Assembly (NCBI RefSeq): GCF_018691265.1
Contig: NW_024881313.1
Location: 768,501 to 832,500, forward strand
Origin: Tyto alba
Taxonomy: Eukaryota > Chordata > Aves > Strigiformes > Tytonidae
Length of the DNA: 64,000 nucleotides
Direction: 5' to 3'
In this document: positions 39,650-52,899 of the stretch, in pieces
How positions within the stretch are numbered: position 1 is the stretch's first letter
Layout: each line of letters opens with the position of its first letter
Translations under genes and position numbers: made by a program
The notes under the pieces: model-generated
Told to the model about the DNA's origin: nothing
Seen by the model: the letters and a program-made list of their open reading frames with translations, nothing else
Database searches by the model: none

Positions 39650-39675
39650 TTTTTTTTTTTTTTTTTTTTTTTTTT
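39650..39675 (+). repeat. Poly(T) tract (26 T)
   Basis: An uninterrupted T-run followed by CCCTTC. Read on the minus strand it is an A-run without a nearby AATAAA. Confidence 0.85.
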
Positions 39676-41164
39676 CCCTTCATCTTTTGCTGGAATACAG
39701 GATTCAAACATAAAGAATGAAGGATGAGATTAGAAGCAGAGGAGGTATATGAAAGATATTATGTGACATTGTAAGATAGATTTCTGATTAAGATGTGGTT
39801 TTCCTAAGTTTGTAATCATTGCATTGTTGCTGTTTTACTCCAGAAAGCTAAAATAAGATTTCCACTGCTCATAGCCTTAGTGGATCTCTGGCAAACTGTT
39901 TATAAATGAATGTGGGAAAACAGGGAGTAGAGGTAAAGAAGATCGGACTTATGGGTTGAACTGTGACAGACTATACTGCCTTCTGTCCAAAGGATGACTC
40001 TCAAATATGGTTATGAATCTTAAAAACTGAGATCTAGAAACAGTGACTAGATTCTGTCCAGACTTGAATGTATGTGTGGCTTAGTGACAGAGAATATTAA
40101 ATTCCTGTTCGTGTCTCTGTGTGGTGACAGAACAAGAGAGCAATGAAGTATGGATGGGAATTGGTGGGTTTTAATAAACTGTGACATCACTCCCTACTGG
40201 ATATTTACAAACTGTCTTTTAATCAAGAGGACGCCACTTCTTAGTAATTGAAGTTATATTTCAGCATTGAATTAAGGAATAGTAATTTCCAACTCTTTGG
40301 TGCCTTGAAAGCAAAAGAAGTTAATACTGCTTATATACAGTATTTCAAACTTCACATAGTTGTTGAGCAGAACATATGCTGGTTGAGTGCTTCAATTAGA
40401 CAATGAAATGTTCAGTTTGGAAAATTCACACTGTGAGGGAGAAACTCACAATTAGAGCTTAGAGTTTGGTCTGCATTCTGCTTGCCAAAACATCTGCTGC
40501 AAAATGATGTCTTCTTTTGACATTGTGTGAAATTAAAGTCCTTTGATTAACTTTTTCCTGCAGTTTAATAACATTACTATTGAAATTCAGGAGGTTTGGC
40601 TTGTATGTATGTGTATGGGCATTCATTCATGTTATTCTTCTTCAGTAGTAAAATCAGGATGTGGCATTCTGACCAGTGATAAACTATTCCCATCTGACAA
40701 TGTTACCTACTTATAAAGGACTGCTGTGTTTTTAATGTGATAACCCTAGCAGTCCTCTTAGTACCCAGCACTGGGTTGCTTAAAGACTAATGCTCAGGAG
40801 TAGGGATTAGAAGCCACTGCAATTGGCACTGCATAGACCCTCCTTTTTCAGGTATCCATACACACAGAAAATTAAAATTTATCATAGTGTGAGTTTGGCA
40901 TGTCCATATAAATTCAAGCAACAAACTGTGTTCAGTCTTTCAATAGATTTGTAGTTGAGAAATTTACTCATCTTTTTATTCCTAAGTACAATGACAGCTA
41001 GAAATAGCTAAGGACTCCAGGACAAGCAGATTCTTGTAATATTATGATCTGCAAAGAGATGGGACAAACTTCTCCATTCTGGTCTGCAAAACCAACTTGT
41101 TTCAAGCAAGAGTAGATCCTAGTTTCCAAACATCTGTCTTCAGTGATTTTATCCTTCAGCAACC

Positions 41165-41285
41165 TGTGTATCTCATTTTCTCTTTGGTAAGTTAACTGAG
41201 GTACAAATAGTGGTATTTACTTCAGGTCCTACAGGAGATAAGTGGATGATCAAGAGATCGACCTGAGTTCTTCTAAACTGTGTAG
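41165..41285 (-). repeat. MIR-like SINE relic, minus orientation
   Basis: On the + strand, AACTGAGGTACAAATAGTGG, then CAGGTCCTACAGGAGATAAG, then GACCTGAGTTCTTCTAAACT follow the reverse complement of the MIR consensus (AACTGAGGCACAGAGAGG, AAGGTCACACAGCTAGTAAG, GAACCCAGGTCTTCTGACTC). Diverged; edges approximate. Confidence 0.5.
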
Positions 41286-43564
41286 TATCTGCTTACTACA
41301 GATACGTCTCTGCAGCTGGATGAGGTAGCTGTTGTTTCCTTTCACACACAAGACTGTGATATGGAGATCTGAAAATGGGCCATTGTCAGACCCTTGAATG
41401 TAGCACCCATTATTTTAAGATGGCTTAAGCTGGTTATTTCCATTGCTCAGAGGTACCAAATTTTCATACAGAGTTTGGAAATGGTTTAATGGTTTAGATA
41501 CATGAACTATGTCTTTTGGACTTATTTCCAGATAGTAATGTTGGCTTTAAATAATTAAATTCTGCTTGATGTATTTTTGTTTTTAAAACATTATCAGAAT
41601 CTTTTATCAGATAGCATATTTGTGATTACTCTTGTGGAAAGAGGACTAAAGGAGGGTATGATACCATATTTCATTGAACATATTTGCTTTAACCTGTATT
41701 GGCTAAAACTTTATAGGATTTTTTGACTGCCCATTATAGCTTCTTATTATTGCTGCAGCCTCAAATAGCAGTCATATCTCTTCTAAAACAAGGTTTTGTT
41801 AAATGCTGTTAACAGTTTTGTCAAGCAAGGATAGATTTAAATTAAAACAATCAAGTTGCTTACCAATCCATTTTTCTCCCAGTGGTAACAGATAAATTCT
41901 GTAAGGACTAGTTCCCTTTTCCCACTCCAACATATTACTGGAGTTTAAATTTAGGGTATCGTCACTTAGGCAGATATTCCAGCTGAGTCTCAAACACAAT
42001 TCTTTTGATAAAACACACTTATTACAAGAAAATACTTTCATTACTAGTACAAAAAAAGTAATAAAATAGATATTTTTACTTTGCATTGTTCTGGAGTGGG
42101 ACCTTCAGCAAACTGTATTTTGCATTTGAACTACCATTATGCATCTGATATAGCATGCTAGTCATTGAGGCAAGTATCACATCATCTTTGTAATATGAAA
42201 CAGCTGAATACATCTACTGTTCTTAGAGAACATGAGTTGGAACATAAACCTATCAGACCCCAAAAGTTCAATGGCTTCCTGTCCTTAACTCAGACATATT
42301 GTCAAGCAGCTCATATGGAATGAATTGTGATCTAAGATTTACATAGCTTGATTTATTTTATATCCATTTTACTTTTCTTTTTAAAAAATCCTTCAACTCG
42401 CTCTGTATAGAAATAAATGTAGGCAAAATAAATGCAGGCATTTCTGGATGACAGAACAACATGTGAATTGTGTTATCACTGAGGCTTCCCCTTCCTAATC
42501 AGGTCACCTAAGTGAGAAAGGATGGACTAATGTGTGTCTCTTAAATTTTTCATTAGGAGTAAACTAGACAAGGTGATTGTGATGAAAGGCTACTTGGAAA
42601 AAGAGTGCATTGCAAGGAACTGTATAGAGAAAAGCAGATAGAAGAATGAAGGAATGGGCAGTTCTGACCCCAAGGCAATTGTTCCGCTTTCTCCAAGAAC
42701 GTTAAAAATAAAACCTTAAGTGTCTTCTGTCAAGCCATGCACTTCTTACTGTGCTTGTGAGGTACTGTACCTCTGAGCTACTGGTTTCCCATGTTTTCAC
42801 ATAGTAGTTTATAAGGTCTAGTGTTACACCTTCCTGCTTATGAATCACACAGCAGAATGCCCATTTTCCTTCTTACTAACTTTATGAATGTCATCATATG
42901 CCATCATTCAGTTCATCATTTTCAAGACAAGTTCCTCATCTTCAAGGTCTTTCTCAAGACTCTTTCTCACCAGTGCCAATTATGTGACAGTGCCACTGTC
43001 CCACTCTATATGTAATTAAAATGCTATATCTGGTAAGAACAAGTTCAGGATGTGTAAAGCCCCCTGAATTCTGTCTGGTTTTGGTATCCTAGTTGACAAA
43101 CAGGAGGAAGAGAAATGAACCCTAAGAATGAAGTTGAAGTTATCACAGCTGGGGTGTCAGAAGGGATAGGAAGAATGCCACATTTCTCAGAATTTTTTTG
43201 TGTATTTGTACTGACATACCCTGGACCTCTTCAGTCATATTTCTCCTGTAAATCTATGGCCTAAAGTGCTACCTACTGCTGAAGAATAGAAGTGCTTGCT
43301 TCAATTTTTGTTGGAATGATTGATCTCCCATGGTAGCAAAACTGGACTTCTGTCATTCAGCAGTGTAAACACTGGATGGCAAAAAAGAGCAACTGTCAGC
43401 AGGAAATGTGCCTGTTTAAAACAGATTTTAAACACAGTGGATAGTATGTTGTTGCCACTTCTTTCTAAGTCACCCTCACTGATATACTAGCATTGCTAAA
43501 TTAAGTCTGATCTGTTGTCATTTAAACATGGTTATGAACTTTTCCGTTTATGAAAAAATGCTGG

Positions 43565-43581
43565 GGAAAAAAAAAAAAAAA
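43565..43581 (+). repeat. Poly(A) tract
   Basis: A-run of about 16 bases in unique sequence. Confidence 0.75.
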
Positions 43582-44609
43582 TGAAGAGGAGGTAGAAAAG
43601 CACCACCAGAAATCAATCACAAGTGCTTTGGGACAAATATTGTCTTATGTGGCTGTAGAGAAGCTATGTTGTTTTGTATGAATATTGTATTTGCATAAGA
43701 TTACCTCCTTGGTATTATTCTGGCTCAATAATGAAATTAAATGAGGCATCAAGGGAAGAATATATGTTGAAGAAAACAATGAAGGATATACACCTTATCT
43801 CTATAAAGAATATTGAGGCTCATTACAGAAAAAATGATGAGCTTGTCACCAGAAAATATTGATGTTCATGTTGCCATCTCAGTTAACACGCTTACATTTT
43901 GCAAGCCAAAGTCTAAGAGCAAAAGAATACTTAAACCATTCAAAATCCCTGCCTAGAGAGAAAAACGTGAGTGAACAGAGAAGAAATACTTAGATACATT
44001 GACTGTGAAAGTGTAGGAGGAGAAGTGTAACAGGAAGGCTGTTCTCTCCTGGCTTATGTTTAGATGTTGCCTCCAAACAAGTAACTGAGTTCTCCAAGAA
44101 GTACTGAGATAAAAAAGCCAAATCTGCAGATCTTGGGTAGGCTTAAGCTTTCTCTTTACTTTTGTGCACTTTTTGGTAAAAAGTGTCCTTCTGCCTGTGA
44201 GGAACCGTTTGAGGCCCCATATCAGCTTCTGTCATCGGCACCTGAAAGCACTTTCTAGAGACAGTCAACTCCCATAGGTCTAGTGTAACAACAGTGGCAG
44301 CAATGAGATTCAGTTTGGTTGTGCCATTGGCATCCACCCAGAGAAAAGTGTGAAATGAGACACTTGCCACCTCAGAGGTGTAGTTATGTAGGGGGGAAAT
44401 TGTAACTGTCCCTGGGCAGTGGGTGAGAATGGTGAGTCTGAGGGGGAGTGAACTGCAGGAAACAAGGAGTTTTGTCTACTATGAAAATTGCTTACTAAGA
44501 GACTTGGGAAACATGTCACAGGCATGCCTTTGTGTCTTTTTAGACTGCTTTTCAAAGAGGCAAATTTTTAGGAGAAGCTTCATAACATAAACAGCTTCCC
44601 TGCTTCTGT

Positions 44610-44675
44610 AACAAGAATAACTGAGGCAAAGATGGGTAAGTGGCTAAGTAGTAGGTTCAAGATTAAACCTCTTTT
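44610..44675 (-). repeat. Possible MIR-like SINE fragment, minus orientation
   Basis: ACTGAGGCAAAGATGGGTAAGTGGC, split as ACTGAGGCAAAG plus GGTAAGTGGC, followed by AGTAGTAGGTTCAAGATTAAA, resembles the reverse-complement MIR core with part of it missing. Low confidence because it is only about 65 bp. Confidence 0.3.
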
Positions 44676-47600
44676 ATATCACCTGAGGAATTGCTTCCTT
44701 TACAGGACTTTGTTTGGGCTTGTTGGCTGTAGGGAGTCCTTGCACCTATCTGTTCCAGTGCTTAGGTTCCACAGCCTTGAGTTACTGGCCTAACATAATG
44801 AAGTTGTTTATTCAACAGATTCATTATTGAATTATGAAGTCAGCATTAGTGGAATCTTGCAGCTTCTTCAATTACATCTATATTTTTGTAGCATCACACA
44901 GTGAACTTTGCTCATTTATTTTGACAAATGGAGGTTACCTGTAAAATGGTAGTCTACTGCAGTATGTTATGCAAATTGATAATGCCTTACTTAAGATTAG
45001 TAAATTTAAACATTACATGTTTATGATAACATTTGTAGGACCATGAAACCTTTGAAAGTGCCATACTCAGACTGTTTCATGTTGGTTGAAAAGTGGCTTG
45101 CAAACGAGATGAAATGAATAGTGGGTATTTTTAGGCAAAACAATGTGGCAACAAACACATAATATAAGTAAGAATAACAAAGACTGCTTTTAGCACATCA
45201 GCTACCTAAAAATTTTCTTTTCACACTGAATGTATTACAGAATCAACACCACCTTGTCCAGCTCTTGGTAGAGGTCTCTATAAGAGGTAGCATTCAGATT
45301 AAGCACCGAAGGATAGGAAGTTATATTGCTGTGAATCCAGTATGGATTTTAGGCCCTAATTCTTCAAAGCATTTAAGCATGAATTTGCACATCAAAGATA
45401 TGCACAATGACCTGCTACCCAGCAACTTCTGATGAATTGGCACATTGCATTATAGATGACTAAAAGGCAAAACTCCACTGTGAAGAACAGTCAGTCCAGC
45501 TCCCTTGATAACATAATGTTCATTACTAAAAGCAAATAACCAAAGAGGTTGAACCATATTACCATCTAATTGTCTTACTTATCTTCCTTTTGCATTACAA
45601 AAATATTTGTATTTAACATGGTGTTTGAAGATACCTTTACATGGTGTTTCCATTTGCTTTTGGTTTTAGGTCAATAAATACCCTCCCTAGAAAATAGCTT
45701 CTTTTCTTTTCTATAAAGTTCAGAGCAAAAGCATATTGTTCAAGATGTTTATAAATTCCTAAAGAGAGAGGTTACAGTGGGGAAGTGTGCCAAAAGCAGT
45801 ATAGAAGCGCTGCTAGGCCCTGAAATAACGTCTGATACGCTAGCATACAGAGCACCAGAGAAAAGCTCTAAAATGTGCTGTGATTTTTTTTAAACTGAAT
45901 ATGTTTTATAATCAGAAGCATTAAAAATATTTTTTAAAAAAAAGCATTGATTTGAATATAAATGATATGTGGTATTTTTAGTTATATTGCAGATGTGCCA
46001 GACTGTATAATGGAAATATTGGACACCTACTTTAGCATTTACTGCGTTGCAGTCAGATCCATCCTGACAGGGTTTATCTGTTATCTCATTCAATTCCCTC
46101 AGAAAAATGAAATTGTCTATTTCTCCTTCTCGAAGCAGCAAATTCACTAGGTATGTTGTATTTTTTGATGCTGAGTTTACAGAGTTTTCCTTCTTTGCTT
46201 GGCAAGCTTTATCAACATTTGTAAATCAGTATTTACTTATAACAAACTTCTGTTGCCCTACTGCTAAAGTTCTACAGTCCAAACAGGTAATTCTGAAAGT
46301 GACTGTATTTTCTTTTGGGAGGTCATAGTGGAGTGTCAAAGGGAGGAGATGATATTCACAATACAGCATGTTAGATTACTTAGTGCTTATTCTTATAACA
46401 CTGTAATGGAATTCTCACTAATGTACAACATATTTTTATATCAATATAATTAATTTTCTCAAGGGGTCAGACGATTTTTCCCCTATGTGGTAAACTATGC
46501 TAAGTCTTTGTGAGTTAATTAAAAATCTTATCTGTTAATTATCTACAGTGTGTGCAAAATAGCTGTTCATGTAAGTTCTAAATTTAGGATTTTTTTAAGT
46601 AACTCACATTTTACTGGCTAAGTTGGAAAAATGTGCAAATATCCTAAACATTAATTGGAAGGCATTACACTGTGATTAATGTCAATAGTCATGTCTAGAT
46701 TATAAACTTAAAATTCATTGTGACTGACATAGGGTATAAGTATGAAATGTAGGGAATGCCGTTATTTAATTAATCTCACTTATATAAATACCAGTATTAT
46801 TATTATTACCATGTTTGGTAGTAATATAGCATGTTGTAGTTATATACTATTTTTGATCAGGGTCTGGGAAGATTAAAATCATCCTAATTCTGTGATGCTT
46901 ACTTGGAATAATACTGCTATCAGTGATTCAAATGATTAACTCTAAACTGGATTTTCATAAATTCAAAGTTATTAACATTTTTGTTCTCATGCTGTAAGTA
47001 AACCTAAATATCTTGATATTGGTTTTAAACCACAAACTATGACTGCCTTGGTGAGGACAATATTTTTCAGATGCAACAATCACCATTTGATTTTGATTCA
47101 TGCCAGAACTCACTGAAGTGTGTATCTGTTTCTAGGCATGTTTTTCAGGAAGGGAGAGAGTGTTTTGAAGGGGTTGCAGTGGGTTTTTGTTGGTTTGTTT
47201 CATGGGGGAGTTGTTTTGTTTTGTTTTCCAAAAAGAAGTGAGGCATATAATAGCCTCTGAAGATCTGGTGTTCACTGTAAGATTTATTCCCTGCTAGTAG
47301 TTCCTAGTACGTGAACTGCTTGTGCATAGGTTCACAGGCAAGTAGATAAGGAAGATTTCAGAAAAGACCCTAAAGAGTTATGCAGTGCTTTTTATGTCAT
47401 AAAGTCAAAAACATAAGAGAGCCAGATTAAGATTGTGGTAAAAGTTTGGCAGGAACACTTGTAAAACTAATGAGAGTACTGAATACATAAAATCAGTAAT
47501 CAAGTTGGAAGTCGTATGTTGGAAGCAGCAAATGTGCTACATTACCTACAAAGATAATACACAGTGTTCATTTTTCTTAGTAGCTAATTTAACTACCAGG

Positions 47601-49619
47601 TTTTTATTGCTGCTTCTGCTCAGTCCTTCCATTATTAGCTGAAGTCGACATTTCCCACAAAAGTTCATCCCTGGTAGTAATTTGCTGCCATATAAAATAA
47701 ATGACTTAACATAAAAGATTTTACTGATTGCAGTACCAGTTGGCACTTTCTTGTTCTCAGTTGAAATGAGCACAACACATTGTCTATTACAGCTGCACAA
47801 CTATCCTGTGACCACGGTGTGTTGCAGTTTTAACATTATTGATTCTGTATGTATTTTTCCCCCATAAATTATTCTTTGCAGAAGAATGTTAATTAGTAAC
47901 TGATAGATATAAAGATTGCCAGGGACAGCCCATTAATTCCATTTACCTTAATGGCACTTAGATCTTAGCTTGCAGTACAGCTGTATTCAGACTGGATTAT
48001 AAATGTAATTTTTTGCATCATTAACTACCCTGATTAATCTTAGACAGCAAAAGCATAATTATAGAAACATAGGACTTGCAATGTGACAGCTTAAAGTTGT
48101 AGCTTTACTCTTTTATATTTATATCATTGTAAACAACATAGGTTTTGAAAGTTTAGACTGGGAAACAGTTTTTCTCCCTTTCTTAACTTGTGCCATGTAC
48201 TAGTAATTTCTCATTTCAGCTTTTAGTTGTGTTTTTTGAGGTTTTATTTTATTTGTGGTTTGTTGGGTATTTTTAAGTGCCTTTCATAACATATTTTGCT
48301 TTTGACTGGTGCAATTACTGGATATTTGCATAGTAATTGACCACCATTAGCAAAGTGTTCATTCTGCTCAGAGTATTAAAGAAAGCATATGTAGTCTCTG
48401 TCTGATTTCTGTGGGGGCTCCATGGAGGAGAAACTGACTGCCAGAAGATGTCATTGTGATTTTCACATTACAGTCATCATGAATGCCCTTGTTAGAAGTC
48501 TGACAAGCACTGTATCGGGCCAGACTGGAGTACAAATTCAGATACCAACTGCAGACAGGAGAAATTTGATGAGGTGTTGGTCTTCCAGAGAGCAGCCAGG
48601 AAATGGCATGTTCTACTGGGGTTCATGTTTAACACTTGGGAAACATAAAAAAAAATGTTATCATAAAAGCTTTTGCCCCATGGGGGTTTTTGGCTTGGTT
48701 TTTTTTCGGTTTTGACCAGGAAGAGGCAATGTAACACTATACTGATCGTGTGCCTTTGTTCTAGTATTGTCTTACCAATATGAAACTGAAATGACAAATC
48801 CCCACACTGATAAATGCATAATGCTACTTAAAGTGTCAAACTTCCAGTTGCAGTTAATAATGAGAAAGACAAAAAGTGACAGAAAGAAAGAGAATTTGCA
48901 CTGGTAATGCCATTTCAATAAACATACATTTGGAAGGAAAACTAAAAGCAGTTACTTGAATGATGATGTTTCAGAAATGCCATTTGTAAACAGTTAATGG
49001 ATGGTTATCAAGAACATACTGGATTTTTCAGGGTCAGTCAACACTGTTGCATGCTGCGAATGTGCTGTGTGGCCTCCCACACAGAGTGTGAACTGAAGAT
49101 TTTTTGGAGGGAGAAAGAAGAAAAACTTTCCAATGATAAAATAAAATTGGTGATTGCACAGATGCTTTTTTTAATAACATGAATTTCTCACGTGTGGAAG
49201 GGTCTGAGCAGATACAAGTCCATTTCAATACACCAAAGTACAGTGGTTTTAATTTTGTATTTGAGTCTCCTGGCTTCCTCTTCTTTCAAGCTGTAGGCAC
49301 AACCACTGCAGAGGCAATCTGCTATGCAAATTACAAGACTACAGCAAGTACAGTTTTCTCAGTAGTGCCTAAAAAGGCAGCAGCAATTTTAAGAAAACAC
49401 AGGAAAAGAAGAAAGGTAGAGGTTTGGACTCCTGAAGGAAAAGTACTTTTTTAGCTATAGTATCCCACAGCAGAATGTTTGTGCCTGCAGCTTCTCCTGA
49501 GAGCTGCCAGGGTAAAAGCTTCCCTCCTGCTAGGTCAGACTGTCTTTCGAAACAAGAACCAAAGACCACATGAAGTGTGGTGAGGGATTGGCCAAGGGCG
49601 CTCCTCTGAGCTAGGAAGA

Positions 49620-49800
49620 AGGGGTTGGTGGAGGAGTGGTGGGTTCAACTCCGCATTCAGGCACAGACCCCCATGGTGTCCTTGAGCCATTACTGACTCT
49701 CAGTTCCGATCTGTAAGGCAAGGATAATGTTTCCTGGCCTTTTAAGTGTGTCACAAAGATCCTGGTCATTAATGATTAATCCTGGCACATGAATGTGTGG
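49620..49800 (+). repeat. MIR-like ancient SINE relic with B-box-like motif
   Basis: GGTTCAACTCC at 49642-49652 resembles a tRNA B box. It is followed by GTCCTTGAGCCATTACTGAC, CTCAGTTCC, GATCTGTAAGGCAAGGATAAT and, further on, CCTGGCACATGAATG. This is the block order of MIR (B box, TGACCTTGGGCAAGTCAC, CTCAGTTTCC, CTGTAAAATGGGGATAAT, GCCTGGCACATAG). A box is not recognisable. Diverged; the right edge is uncertain. Confidence 0.55.
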
Positions 49801-52444
49801 AGTTACGTAAGTATTAAGATCTGGACATAATTGTCAAAGCTGAGATCCAAGGTCAAGTCTTGCTTTGAACTCGTTCCATCAGAGTGTCAAGATAAGCAGG
49901 AATAAGTCCTGGTGGATAGGGTTCATCTCTAATGTAAATTCAGTATAAAGCTAAAAGAGCTTTATAGTAGCAGGAGGAATAACGTTTTCATTAGTGATGT
50001 TATTTTTATAATAACATAATTAAATGGGTAGAAAATAAAACCAGTCTTAGGGCTGAGAGTCCTGCAGGCATCTAAGAAGATAGAAGCAAATTCTCTGAGG
50101 TTTGCACTGCACTTCTGGTGTCTTCAGAATTCTTTTGTTTGTTGCTGCCATCTTATTGGGTCCCTCTTACCTATTCTGTTCTGTACATATCTCTGGGGCA
50201 GAGCTTTTACTATAAAAGCAGAGAGAATACACTCGTATGGTATCCACAGGCATCAAATTATACATAAAAAATGAATCCTTCAAAATAACTAGAGCTGGGA
50301 CATTTGTGCATAGTTAAGTTTCTTTTCTGAAAAGATGTGCTAGCAGTGTAGATGTCTTTGCGTACTTGACTTGCAGGCAACAGTTAGACAGTTCACAGGC
50401 AATAAAATTGCCTATCTTCACATCCACAGTTACTTGTGTGAGGTACTCCAGACATGGATGGTATTGAATCAATTATGCCTGTGCTGTCTAGTGCTAAGTC
50501 ATAAGGCTGTGAATGAGAACAAGTGGATTTACCAAAAATTCTAGTACAGCTCAGTTTTCATATGTTAATTACCTGTCTGTAATTGGTCTTTCTAAAGCAC
50601 TGTGAAATACTCAGATGAGAATTCTGATTGTATTTAAGTTTATAATATACATGAAATCCCTTTCAACCTAATTAATTCAAAATACATAGGGGCACCATAG
50701 CTCCACTGAATGTTAGGCAATACTGCCTTCTGGCAGAAGGCCAGCTGAGGAGATGGAAGACCTCCCAAGGCCACTTGCCTGCAATAACTCGGTGTCTAGC
50801 TGTTGCATCTCTTTCTTTTTGCTCCAATTCTGGTCCCATCTGCATGTATTAGTTCATTTGGGGTTCCACCCTGGAGGTACACAGGGCATCCCTTCTTACA
50901 CACTGGACTGTGGCCTTTACTAAAGTCCTCACCTGAGTGATGAACCTCTGACTACCTTGTGTGTGTCAGGATCTATATACATCACCAATACAGTTGCAGC
51001 TGACTTGGGCTAAGGGCATCCAGTTTGCATATCTTTGACCAAAAATCATGGAGAAACCAAAATCAACAGGAAGTAACTCTAAACAATCAGAGGATTCAGT
51101 AAAACAAGTGAACTAGGTCCAAGCCAAATCACTAATACAGAAAGAAACCATGTCACAATCAGTGAAGAAGTGAATGAATTCCCCCTTCCCATAGTGTCCT
51201 TTCACAACAGAAAAAAAACAAAACTGAAGTATTCCCAGAAAGTGAAGGGCCCTACTACCTCCACATCTTCTACTTTGTAGATATATTAATATTTATTTAT
51301 GGTAGTGGACTTGTGGAAGGAGTGGAGATTGCTGTTTTAAACCTGTTTTGACATATCTTGAACTTTTTGGCAAGTATTTTCTATGCACGTAGGTAACACA
51401 GGTTTTCTTTCCTTCATTTGTTTCAGTTAGTTCTGGTTTGATCTACAAAAAGCTCACAAGTCAGGGTCAGAATGGTACTTCTCTGGCAATACTTCTTTCT
51501 AAACTTTAATTTCAACATATCATTCAGATAAAAACTTCAAAGATTAAATTGCACAGAAACATATGCTGTTAACCTTTCATCATTTTCAAATGATATAAAA
51601 ACATGATGAAAATTATTTAATGGATCACATTTCAGAGATGGGTAGGAAGGGATTAAAGCACTTCAAGTACTGAATGAGCCATAACTATATTCTCCACAGC
51701 TGTTCTGTGCACTCAGGATCACACTAATGATTCAGTCACTAAGACTGACAGGAGACTTGGAATGAACCTCAGTGGCAATCTGTAGATAATTACTCAAAAA
51801 GTACAGTCGCAATATGGGTACCCAGTGCAGGTATAAGTGTGTTCTTTCATCAAAAAAGGAATATGATTTTGGGCTTGTACCATGAAGAAAATGTGAGACA
51901 TTTCAACTGTGAGGAGCTGGGTTAGTAATGTAATAATCTCCATTTGTTCTAAATTATACATCTTCTGTTTTTTCCTACTTTCTGCATCCAAAAGAGTCTG
52001 AAGCAGGAATCAAGTTAATCTTAATTTTGCAGTTACAAATACCTTATTAAAATGCAAGCCACCTTCTGAGCACTATTTCTCTCATCTTCCTGGGATTTTG
52101 ATCAGCTTAGTACCAAATTCTAATGTTGCTTATGTGTACATAATTACTAAGCATAGCAAGGTTTATTTTCATTACTATGTAAACTCTCAAACTAGATCAT
52201 GAGAATTTATTACCTTTTTTTTTCATTTACTAATTTCATATTTCTGTCTCTCATAGTGAAAGTGAATTTTCTGAACACACAGTCTCATCCTGGTTCAAAA
52301 ATTCAGGCAGGTTTTAGAGCTAATAATGTTATGGAGGAAGTAAGCAGGTTAATGACTTCTGCTGTGGACCATAATCTATGAGTCAAGCAAAGTTAAAATA
52401 TTTTTTTCATGCAAGGATATATAATTCTTTTAGTGATCTGACAG

Positions 52445-52540
52445 CTATGAATATAAATATTATTTAAATTATATAAATACTATATATTCTGTATAAATAT
52501 ATTATATATAAATATTATATATACATAAATAATCGAAATA
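52445..52540. repeat. A/T-only tract with TATAAATA units
   Basis: About 95 bases are almost entirely A and T, with repeated TATAAATA/TATATAT-like words and local palindromes. It behaves like an AT-rich minisatellite or unwinding element. No gene is visible. Confidence 0.8.
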
Positions 52541-52835
52541 TTATTTACCCTCATACTTAACAATTGCCTCTTCTAAAGGTATACTTAGCTGAGTGTGCAA
52601 ACTATAGCACATCATTTCCCATATGTGGAGTCTGGGGAACACTATTTTTCTGTGTTGACTGCTGGTCATGAAATGAATTTAAATAAAATTGTCTTGAATC
52701 TTAAGATTTCAGGCAATATGATGACAGTTGGTCACACAGTTTTATATCTTTGAATTTTCTTAAGAAGGACAGTAGAACATTTCTTCTGAGAGAAGGGAGT
52801 GGTTATGTTTTATGTGCTTTTCTTCAATGCTGACC

Positions 52836-52836
<1 letters not shown>

Positions 52837-52866
<30 letters not shown>

Positions 52867-52899
52867 AAAGAGAGAGAGAGAAAAAAAAAAAAAAAAAAA
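52837..52899 (+). repeat. Poly(A) - (GA)n - poly(A) composite
   Basis: A run of about 27 A, then GGAAAAG and about six GA units (52869-52881), then about 19 A. This is 63 bases of pure purine on the + strand, with potential for triplex structure and assembly error. Confidence 0.88.

Noticed and set aside
49642..49652. tRNA gene because of a B-box-like GGTTCAACTCC
   Set aside because: No A box at the right distance and no cloverleaf; the flanking blocks fit a MIR-like SINE better.
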